Shown one piece after another: positions 1-5,402 of a stretch of 5,476 nt of DNA. The notes under the pieces were generated by a model. The model did not search any database. It saw nothing but the letters and a program-made list of their open reading frames with translations, and was not told the DNA's origin. The position numbers and the translations under genes were made by a program. Position 1 is the stretch's first letter. The number at the start of each line of letters is the position of its first letter. Source of the stretch: Kiritimatiellia bacterium (GTDB lineage Bacteria; Verrucomicrobiota; Kiritimatiellia; SLAD01); contig SKZA01000053.1 in NCBI GenBank assembly GCA_007127595.1, forward strand, positions 1 to 5,476, given 5' to 3'.

Positions 1-855
1 GAGGTGGTCTATTATCCGGACGATTATCCGGCGAATGTCTATCCATGGATCGCGCTGGCGGAGCGGGGTGTTAAACCTGTGCCGTTGCGCCCCGAACATA
101 TGGGCGAAATTACGTGGGACCTCGTGGAGCGTGCGTTGACGTCCTCGACCCGGATGGTCGCCCTCGCGTCTTGTCATTACCTGACCGGTTATCGCATCGA
201 CGTGGATGAAATTGGACGGCGCCTGCGTGAGCGGGACATCCGCTTCTGTCTGGATGGAATTCAGACGGTGGGCGCGTTCCCCACATCGGTCGAGTACGTG
301 GACTTCTTGAGCGCCGATTCGCATAAATGGATGTTGGGCCCGGTCGGGGCCGGCATATTCTATGTACGCGAAGAGTGGCATGAACGTCTGCGCCCGACCT
401 TGCTGGGCGCGTGGAACGTGTACTCGCCGGAATTCATCGCGCAGGACCGCATTGCATATTACGGCGGGGCGCGGCGTTACGAACCCGGTTCGCTTAATAT
501 TCCGGGCATCCTGGCGATGGACGCCTCCCTCGGGATGTTGCAGGACGCCGGGATCCCGCGTGTCGCGGAGCGGATTCGCTCATTGGCGGATTACCTGTCG
601 GAGGCGCTGCGGGAGAGGGGATTCGAAACGCCTCCTTGCCTGGAAGATGCCGAAGAAAGGAATCGCTCCGGTATCGTAAGCGTGTCACATTCGACCCGGA
701 ATCTGGCGGAAGCGCATCAGTATTTGAGCGGAGCAGGCATTCGACTGTCCATGCGCCGGGCCAGGGACGGGACCTTGTTTCTGCGCTTTTCGCCACATGC
801 CTATACGACGCGCACAGAGCTCGACCGCGCTTTGGCCGCCATGGATACCTTGTAA
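1..855 (+). CDS. Class V aminotransferase-fold PLP-dependent enzyme (5' end missing)
   Basis: The reading frame is open from the first base of the window to the TAA at 853-855, so the gene begins upstream; the GTG at 4 is not a convincing start. About 284 residues are visible, whereas class V enzymes usually have about 370-420, so roughly the first 100 are missing. Numbering from base 1, the cofactor-site pattern is clear: D85-G-I-Q88 is the usual Asp/Gln pair contacting the PLP ring, and S107-H108-K109 in SADSHKW carries the Schiff-base lysine (codon 325-327). Further on come RYEPGS, a common phosphate-side motif, and near the C-terminus RFSPHAY, close to the family's R-x-SPHFYNT. The catalytic-cysteine loop of SufS-type cysteine desulfurases (RSGHHC-like) is absent, so a desulfurase is unlikely. 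Isopenicillin-epimerase-like or another class V activity is possible, but the substrate cannot be named. The product is probably cytoplasmic. Confidence 0.9.
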   Translation, partial: EVVYYPDDYPANVYPWIALAERGVKPVPLRPEHMGEITWDLVERALTSSTRMVALASCHYLTGYRIDVDEIGRRLRERDIRFCLDGIQTVGAFPTSVEYVDFLSADSHKWMLGPVGAGIFYVREEWHERLRPTLLGAWNVYSPEFIAQDRIAYYGGARRYEPGSLNIPGILAMDASLGMLQDAGIPRVAERIRSLADYLSEALRERGFETPPCLEDAEERNRSGIVSVSHSTRNLAEAHQYLSGAGIRLSMRRARDGTLFLRFSPHAYTTRTELDRALAAMDTL

Positions 856-930
856 GGATTATTTTGAACTGACGACTAATCCAAGTGTCCCACAAATCGC
901 AGGGGGGGTGTCCCCTTGGGTAAACAAACA

Positions 931-936
931 GAGGAG
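931..936 (+). promoter_or_regulatory. Ribosome binding site of the YceI-family gene
   Basis: A GAGGAG purine run lies five bases before the ATG at 942. It is a strong Shine-Dalgarno match and fixes the start at this codon, which is also the codon that gives a proper signal peptide. Confidence 0.8.
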
Positions 937-941
937 AGAAG

Positions 942-1550
942 ATGATAAAGAAAGTACTAACCTTATTGATGGCCGTATCCGTTGGCGTAGCCGCAAACCT
1001 GACATCCTGGGCCGGAAGCCATGGGGATGAGTATGCGGGCGATCGGTATGCCTTGGACAAGGATCATAGCACCGTCGGCTTCAGCATACGCCACTTAGGC
1101 ATTACCAATGTGCGCGGTCACTTCAACGAGTACGATGGCGAGATCAAGATAGATGGAAGCGACATCACTACGTTGTCAGTCAAGGCTGTCATCCAGGCCG
1201 CCAGTATCGACACGAATAATGATCGCCGTGACGATCACCTGCGCAACGAAGACTTCTTCGAGGTCGAGACGTGGCCCGAAATCACCTTTCACAGCAGGGA
1301 AGTGGTGCCCCACGGTGGCGGATATGCGCTCGTGGGCGATATGACCATCAAGGACGTAACCAAGGAAGTGAAACTGCCCGTATCCGTAACCGAACCGGTG
1401 GAAGATCCGTGGGGGAATACCCGTATCGGCATCGAAATCAAAGGCGCCGTTGATCGGAACGACTTTGGTGTGGCGTATGACGGGATGGGCGACCGCGGCA
1501 TCGGCGCGATCGCGAATTTCGATATCCATCTTCAGGCCATCAAGCAGTAA
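942..1550 (+). CDS. YceI-family periplasmic lipocalin-like protein
   Basis: This is a complete 202-residue protein. Residues 1-24 form a classic signal peptide: Lys3-Lys4, then a hydrophobic core (about residues 5-20), then S-W-A with probable cleavage after Ala24. The mature part opens with YALDKDHSTVGFSIRHLGI, the hallmark start of YceI proteins, followed by the usual G-H-F-N-x-Y-D-G-E strand, the ASIDTNNDRRDDHLRNEDFF block and the W-P-E-I-T-F strand. The C-terminal part includes RNDFGV, also typical of the family. The length matches single-domain YceI proteins. Family members fold as a lipocalin-like beta barrel, and some bind polyisoprenoid or other amphiphilic lipids; the ligand here is unknown. 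It begins 86 bases after the aminotransferase gene with its own ribosome binding site, and a strong terminator follows, so it is either the last gene of that transcript or monocistronic. No cytochrome partner is visible. Confidence 0.93.
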   Translation: MIKKVLTLLMAVSVGVAANLTSWAGSHGDEYAGDRYALDKDHSTVGFSIRHLGITNVRGHFNEYDGEIKIDGSDITTLSVKAVIQAASIDTNNDRRDDHLRNEDFFEVETWPEITFHSREVVPHGGGYALVGDMTIKDVTKEVKLPVSVTEPVEDPWGNTRIGIEIKGAVDRNDFGVAYDGMGDRGIGAIANFDIHLQAIKQ

Positions 1551-1572
1551 GCCGAGACACACGTCCGAATCG

Positions 1573-1608
1573 AAACGGCCTCCGGATTATTCCGGAGGCC
1601 GTTTTCTT
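1573..1608 (+). terminator. Intrinsic terminator after the YceI-family gene
   Basis: A perfect 14-bp inverted repeat has arms 1573-1586 and 1591-1604 around a TTAT loop. The right arm runs into TTTTCTT. It begins 23 bases after the stop codon at 1550. The A-run on the left arm also makes it plausible as a bidirectional terminator. Confidence 0.88.
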
Positions 1609-1655
1609 GATAGTTAAAGCAAAAAGGGATTGAGGTATTGCACGTTCACAGCTCC

Positions 1656-1743
1656 GCGCCCTGAAGGGGCGCTTGAAGTAAGCCGGGGGCAACGCCCCCG
1701 GAATCGACGGAGATCCCAAACGACCCACAGCCTGTAAGGCTGT
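1656..1743 (-). repeat. Three-hairpin repeat unit, inverted copy
   Basis: Three perfect hairpins lie in 88 bases. A: arms 1656-1661 and 1667-1672. B: arms 1683-1690 and 1694-1701 (8 bp of pure G/C, loop AAC). C: arms 1727-1733 and 1737-1743. A and B are exactly 10 bases apart, B and C 25. Read on the minus strand the order is C, B, A. The spacer leading into A is then CTTACTTCAA, matching the E-to-F spacer of the next unit (CTGTCTTCAA) at 8 of 10 positions. This makes it an opposite-orientation relative of 1764-1850. It looks like a REP/BIME-like modular element; no function is shown. Confidence 0.75.
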
Positions 1744-1763
1744 TTGAACCTGTCTGATATCAA

Positions 1764-1850
1764 GCAGGCCTACAGCCTGCAAGATGTCGGTTATACGACC
1801 AAAACCCCGGGCGTTGCCCGGGGCTGTCTTCAAGCAGGCCGTTGGCCTGC
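1764..1850 (+). repeat. Three-hairpin repeat unit, forward copy
   Basis: Three perfect hairpins lie in 87 bases. D: arms 1764-1769 and 1775-1780. E: arms 1805-1812 and 1816-1823 (8 bp of pure G/C, loop GTT). F: arms 1834-1840 and 1844-1850. The D-E gap is 24 bases and the E-F gap exactly 10. Hairpins D and F share the entry CAAGCAGGCC (1761-1770 and 1831-1840). The unit mirrors 1656-1743 in length, hairpin order and spacing. The 20 bases between the two units (1744-1763) read as two back-to-back 10-base spacers, each ending in TCAA on its own strand. Confidence 0.75.
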
Positions 1851-1887
1851 CTCTTCATAGCCATGGGGTTTGCTTTCTTACCTCTCT

Positions 1888-1933
1888 CCCCGGGTTTCAC
1901 CCGGGGCTCATGAATGGCTGCCCTTCGAGGAGC
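1888..1933 (+). repeat. Partial hairpin repeat unit (third copy)
   Basis: Hairpin G has arms 1888-1895 and 1899-1906 around TTC: an 8-bp stem whose CCCCGGG core matches hairpin E. Exactly 10 bases later a weaker, bulged hairpin follows (GCT 1917-1919 with AGC 1931-1933, CCT 1922-1924 with AGG 1928-1930). The G/C hairpin, 10-base spacer, second hairpin order repeats that of E-F. Here the spacer is CTCATGAATG and lacks the TCAA ending, and no first hairpin precedes it, so the copy looks incomplete or decayed. Confidence 0.55.
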
Positions 1934-1961
1934 ATTATAGCCGGTCATTCACATAGAATAC

Positions 1962-1988
1962 ATCCGCGCAATCGGCGTAATCTGCGGT
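1962..1988. repeat. Three tandem copies of a degenerate 9-base repeat
   Basis: ATCCGCGCA (1962-1970), ATCGGCGTA (1971-1979) and ATCTGCGGT (1980-1988) lie head to tail with no spacer. ATC at positions 1-3 and GCG at 5-7 are invariant, while positions 4, 8 and 9 vary. Nothing codes here. Confidence 0.65.
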
Positions 1989-2028
1989 TTCTTTCTTTGG
2001 TTGCGGTTTTGCCGTCTAGCCCGGGCGA

Positions 2029-2048
2029 CAGGTCGGCGGAGCCGTCTG
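2029..2048. repeat. Imperfect hairpin upstream of ileS
   Basis: CGGC (2034-2037) pairs with GCCG (2041-2044) around a GGA loop, and the outer CAG (2029-2031) pairs with CTG (2046-2048) across a small internal loop. The minus strand reads CGGCTCCGC here, a 9-base word that recurs on the + strand at 5287-5295 beyond ileS, which hints at a shared repeat family. There is no T-run, so this is not a terminator. Confidence 0.4.
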
Positions 2049-2103
2049 CCTTCTTGCCTAAAACACCGGGTTCGCATACCGTATGACCGAATTCCCCTTT
2101 ATC

Positions 2104-2107
2104 GAGG
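2104..2107 (+). promoter_or_regulatory. Ribosome binding site of ileS
   Basis: GAGG lies seven bases before the ATG at 2115. It supports that start, which also gives the N-terminus expected for the family (FAAQERDVLAYW close to the start). Confidence 0.6.
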
Positions 2108-2114
2108 TTGACCC

Positions 2115-5100
2115 ATGTTTAGAGCAGTTAGTAACAAGATTGATTTTGCCGCGCAGGAACGCGACGTGCTCGCGTACTGGGCGGATGCGGATGTTTTCCG
2201 CAAATCGGTGGACCAACGGCGCGGGAAGAAGGAATTCGTCTTCTATGATGGACCTCCTTTCGCCACCGGTCTGCCGCATTACGGGCATCTGCTTGCCGGC
2301 ACCATCAAAGACATCATCCCACGCTATCAGACTATGCGCGGCCATTTCGTCGAGCGGCGGTTCGGCTGGGATTGCCACGGCTTACCCGTCGAGTACGAGA
2401 TGGAGCAGGAACTCAATATCAGCGGCAAACGCGATATCGAAGCGATGGGCGTGGATGTCTTCAATGAAAAGTGTCGCAGCATCGTGCTGCGCTACACAAA
2501 AGAATGGCGCGAGATCGTCACCCGCATGGGGCGCTGGGTCGATTTTGATAACGACTACAAGACGATGGATCTGCCGTATATGGAATCCATCTGGTGGGTC
2601 TTCAAGTCGCTGTGGGACAAGGACCTGATCTACGAGGGGCAGAAGATACTCCCATACTGTCCGCGCTGTGCCACGCCCCTGTCCAATTTTGAAACCAATC
2701 AGGGGTATCTGGACGTAAAGGACCCCGCGATCACCGTCCGCTTTGCGGTGAAAGGCAAGGCGAACACCTACATCCTGGCATGGACGACCACCCCGTGGAC
2801 CTTGCCGTCCAACCTCGCGCTCGCCGTCGGCGAGGACATTCCATACGTCAAGGTGCAGGACGGCGAGACGGTTTATATCCTCGCGCGCGATCGCCTGTCC
2901 GCCTATTACAAAAAGGAAGCGGAATACGAACTGCTCGAAGAGATCCCCGGCTCGGCGTTGGCCGGCCTGCGGTATGAGCCGCTGTTCCCGTATTTTGCCG
3001 AACTGGAACAGCGCGGCGCGTTTCGAGTGTTTACGGCCGACTTTGTCTCCACCGAAGACGGAACAGGCGTGGTCCATATCGCGCCGGGCTTCGGTGAAGA
3101 CGACAATCAGCTTGGACAACGTGAGCACCTCCCGGCTGTCTGTCCCGTGGACGACGAAGGCCGGTTCACCGACGAAGTGACGGACTTTAAGGGACGCGAA
3201 GTCAAGGAGGCCGACCCCGACATCATCCGCATGCTGAAGACGCAGGGCAAACTGGTGCACCAAGGCGTTATTCAGCACAGCTATCCGCATTGCTGGCGTT
3301 GTGACGCCCCGCTGATCTATCGCGCCGTCTCCACCTGGTTCGTGCGCGTGGAACAATTGCGCGACCGGCTTGCAAAGAATAACCGCCAGGTGCATTGGGT
3401 CCCCGAACATCTGCGCGACGGACGATTCGGGAAATGGCTGGAAAACGCGCGCGACTGGGCCATTTCGCGCAACCGCTACTGGGGGGCGCCGCTACCTGTC
3501 TGGCAGAGCGAAGACGGGAAGGAAACGGTCTGTATCGGGTCCGTCCAGGAACTCGAGGAACGATCCGGTGAGAAGGTCGAGGACCTGCACAAGCATTTCG
3601 TCGATGACATCGAGATCCCGTCGCCGTCGGGCGGGAAACCGTTGCGCCGTGTGCCACAGGTATTGGACTGCTGGTTCGAGAGCGGTTCGATGCCGTTTGC
3701 TCAGATCCATTATCCGTTCGAGAACGAGGACTGGTTTCACGCGCATTTCCCGGCCGACTTCATCGCGGAAGGCTTGGACCAGACGCGCGGCTGGTTCTAC
3801 ACGCTCATGATCCTGTCCACGGCCTTGCGCGATTGTCCCGCCTTCAAGAACGTGGTCGTCAACGGACTGGTCCTCGCCGAGGACGGTCGCAAAATGAGCA
3901 AGCGCCTCAAGAACTATCCCGATCCGGTCGAAGTGGTGAACACGTACGGCGCGGACGCCCTGCGGCTGTACCTGATTTCATCTCCCGTGGTGCGTGCGGA
4001 AGATCTGTGCTTCTCGGAGGACGGCGTGAAACATTCGCTGCGACACCTCCTCATTCCCTGGTGGAACGCCTATAGCTTCTTCGTCACCTACGCCAACGTG
4101 GACGCATGGACACCCGCCACGCGACACCCGACACCCGACGCGCCCTCCGCCAACCTCCTCGATCGCTGGATCATAAGCGCGTTGGAACGGCTCACGCACG
4201 AAGTCGTCGCGGCGATGGACGTCTACGACCTGCAACTCGCCGTGCGGCCGTTTGTGCGCTTCATTGAAGATTTGACGAACTGGTATATCCGGCGCAGTCG
4301 CCGCCGTTTCTGGAAGAGCACAAACGACAAGGACAAGGCGCATGCCTACGCGACCCTGTACGAGGTTCTGCTGCGCCTGTCCAAGATCGCCGCGCCGTTT
4401 GTCCCGTTCATCAGTGAGACGATCTATCGAAATCTGCGCACGGAGGATATGCCCGAATCCGTGCATCTCTGCGATTTCCCCGTGACGGACGACGCGCGTC
4501 GCGATCGGGAACTCGAGAAGCAGATGGACACCGTCATGACGGTGGTCGGCTTGGGACGACAATTGCGGTCCAGCTATAACGTCAAGGTCCGCCAACCCCT
4601 GCGCGCCATTCATGTGGTGTGTCGTAACGATAGTCACTTGGAAACGGTCGACGCCTATGCGGACATTATTCGGGACGAGTTGAATGTGCGCGAGGTGCGT
4701 TTCAGTAAGGACGAGTCCGGCATGGCCCATTTCAACGCCAAACCCAACTTCAGCCGATTGGGACCGCGGCTGGGACCGAAAGTGAAGCAGTCGGTCGGCT
4801 GGATCAAAGCCATGCCGGAAGAGCAATTGTTGATGCTGCTCGACCGGAAAGCAGTGGAAATCACGTTACCCGACGGTGAAAAATTGGAGTTGGAACCCGA
4901 AGACGTCGTCGTGGAACGCGTGCCGAAGGAAGGCCTCGCCGTAGCGGCGGAAGGCGCGATCGTCGTCGCATTGGAATTGGAACTGACCGATGACCTGATC
5001 CGGGAAGGGTTGGCGCGCGAGTTCGTCAATAAAGTCCAGCAGATGCGAAAGACCGCTGATCTGGAGGTTACGCAACGCATTCGTGTGACGTATGCGAGTG

Positions 5101-5255
5101 ACGCGCAGGTGCAGGAAGCCGTGCAGGCGCATGAAGCCTACATCATGAACGAAGTGCTGGCGTTGGAGCTGACATCGGCTGATGAAGTGGGGCAGGGGAC
5201 GGACGTGGACCTCAACGGCCATCCCGCGCGCATTGCAATCACGCCCGCGACGTGA
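2115..5255 (+). CDS. ileS: Isoleucyl-tRNA synthetase, eukaryote-like type (IleRS2)
   Basis: This cytoplasmic class I synthetase charges tRNA-Ile with isoleucine. It is 1046 residues long, in the usual range for the longer IleRS2 form, and complete. Visible in order: the ATP-binding HIGH motif as H55-Y-G-H58 within DGPPFATGLPHYGH; GWDCHGLPVE (84-93); a first CxxC at C182/C185; the start of the CP1 editing domain with WTTTPWTLPSN (223-233) and GTGVVHIAPGFGEDD (316-330); a second CxxC at C393/C396; DCWFESGS (518-525); E552-GLDQTRGWF (552-561), the adenylate-binding region; KMSKR at 593-597; the anticodon-binding domain with NWYIRRSRRRFW near 722-733; and an IleRS2-type C-terminal domain containing FVNKVQQMRKTADLEV. 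FYDGPPFATGLPHYGH together with KMSKR marks the eukaryote-like clade rather than the E. coli type. Such enzymes are often naturally mupirocin-tolerant; that is inference here. A TGA-TAG double stop ends the gene. Confidence 0.97.
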   Translation: MFRAVSNKIDFAAQERDVLAYWADADVFRKSVDQRRGKKEFVFYDGPPFATGLPHYGHLLAGTIKDIIPRYQTMRGHFVERRFGWDCHGLPVEYEMEQELNISGKRDIEAMGVDVFNEKCRSIVLRYTKEWREIVTRMGRWVDFDNDYKTMDLPYMESIWWVFKSLWDKDLIYEGQKILPYCPRCATPLSNFETNQGYLDVKDPAITVRFAVKGKANTYILAWTTTPWTLPSNLALAVGEDIPYVKVQDGETVYILARDRLSAYYKKEAEYELLEEIPGSALAGLRYEPLFPYFAELEQRGAFRVFTADFVSTEDGTGVVHIAPGFGEDDNQLGQREHLPAVCPVDDEGRFTDEVTDFKGREVKEADPDIIRMLKTQGKLVHQGVIQHSYPHCWRCDAPLIYRAVSTWFVRVEQLRDRLAKNNRQVHWVPEHLRDGRFGKWLENARDWAISRNRYWGAPLPVWQSEDGKETVCIGSVQELEERSGEKVEDLHKHFVDDIEIPSPSGGKPLRRVPQVLDCWFESGSMPFAQIHYPFENEDWFHAHFPADFIAEGLDQTRGWFYTLMILSTALRDCPAFKNVVVNGLVLAEDGRKMSKRLKNYPDPVEVVNTYGADALRLYLISSPVVRAEDLCFSEDGVKHSLRHLLIPWWNAYSFFVTYANVDAWTPATRHPTPDAPSANLLDRWIISALERLTHEVVAAMDVYDLQLAVRPFVRFIEDLTNWYIRRSRRRFWKSTNDKDKAHAYATLYEVLLRLSKIAAPFVPFISETIYRNLRTEDMPESVHLCDFPVTDDARRDRELEKQMDTVMTVVGLGRQLRSSYNVKVRQPLRAIHVVCRNDSHLETVDAYADIIRDELNVREVRFSKDESGMAHFNAKPNFSRLGPRLGPKVKQSVGWIKAMPEEQLLMLLDRKAVEITLPDGEKLELEPEDVVVERVPKEGLAVAAEGAIVVALELELTDDLIREGLAREFVNKVQQMRKTADLEVTQRIRVTYASDAQVQEAVQAHEAYIMNEVLALELTSADEVGQGTDVDLNGHPARIAITPAT
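4109..4139 (+). repeat. Tandem heptamer (GACACCC) inside the ileS coding sequence
   Basis: GACACCC occurs at 4109-4115, 4123-4129 and 4130-4136, all in one 7-base phase. The intervening unit GCCACGC (4116-4122) matches at 5 of 7 positions, and GAC at 4137-4139 begins a fifth. It is translated as the Pro/Thr-rich stretch TPATRHPTPD, between the catalytic core and the anticodon-binding domain. Confidence 0.65.
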
Positions 5256-5286
5256 TAGGGTAGACCCCAAGTTGTCGCATCATGAA

Positions 5287-5367
5287 CGGCTCCGCGGAGC
5301 GTCGCCCTCCAGTCGATGTGAACAGGGCTTCTGAGGTTTGCTGGAGGGCGAGGCTCCTGCCGAGCCG
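5287..5367. repeat. Interrupted inverted repeat with a hairpin in each arm
   Basis: The arms are 5287-5312 and 5341-5367 around 28 bases. From the inside out: 11 perfect pairs (5302-5312 with 5341-5351), one mismatch, four pairs, a small internal loop, then six pairs (CGGCTC with GAGCCG). Each arm also folds on itself: GCTCCGCGGAGC (5289-5300) is a perfect 12-base palindrome, and GGCTC/GAGCC (5352-5356, 5362-5366) closes a 5-base loop. It lies in the gap after ileS. No T-run follows, so it is not a typical terminator; it resembles a small mobile or REP-type repeat. Confidence 0.65.
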
Positions 5368-5391
5368 GATTGTTGCATAGATTCTTAACAC

Positions 5392-5396
5392 GGGAG
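5392..5396 (+). promoter_or_regulatory. Ribosome binding site of the last gene
   Basis: GGGAG lies six bases before the ATG at 5403, good spacing for a Shine-Dalgarno element, and it supports this start. Confidence 0.65.
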
Positions 5397-5402
5397 TTCT
5401 AA

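Larger units (their letters stand above)
1551..2114. other. 564-base gene-free stretch rich in hairpin repeats
   Basis: No convincing gene lies between the YceI-family stop and ileS. Open frames on both strands here (for example 1784-2086 on + and 1540-1833 on -) read directly through palindromes and have no recognisable domain, so they are judged artefacts of the repeats. The stretch contains the terminator (1573-1608), eight hairpins in ordered modules (1656-1933), a degenerate 9-base tandem repeat (1962-1988), an imperfect hairpin (2029-2048) and the ileS ribosome binding site. The ileS promoter must lie here unless transcription reads through. TAGAAT at 1954-1959 could be a -10 element, but no good -35 partner was found. 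No T-box anti-terminator consensus was seen. Confidence 0.75.

Noticed and set aside
864..892. Sigma-70 promoter before the YceI-family gene (TTGAAC at 864-869)
   Set aside because: No acceptable -10 hexamer lies at 16-18 bases spacing, so it was not called.
494..1060. 188-residue open frame on - across the aminotransferase end
   Set aside because: It is antisense to two well-supported genes, with arginine- and proline-rich low-complexity translation typical of shadow frames in GC-rich DNA.
1540..1833. 97-residue open frame on - crossing the terminator
   Set aside because: Its codons are made of the terminator stem and hairpins A-E, and it overlaps the YceI-family 3' end. GC-rich palindromes keep the frame open by composition.
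1656..1933. CRISPR array
   Set aside because: The units are unequal, lie in opposite orientations and have no constant direct repeat with unique spacers of uniform length.
1784..2086. 100-residue open frame on + in the gap before ileS
   Set aside because: It reads through hairpins E, F and G and the 9-base repeat, has no recognisable domain and no clear ribosome binding site. It is best explained as a repeat artefact.
1656..2114. T-box riboswitch controlling ileS
   Set aside because: A T-box leader was considered because it commonly controls synthetase genes. No T-box anti-terminator consensus or terminator/anti-terminator pair was found before 2104, and the hairpins are repeat-like.
2083..2628. 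181-residue open frame on + overlapping the start of ileS
   Set aside because: It lies out of frame inside the well-supported ileS, and its product has no family features.
3978..4826. 282-residue open frame on - within ileS
   Set aside because: It is antisense to conserved ileS domains. Its length is explained by GC-rich codon composition, and no motif was recognised.
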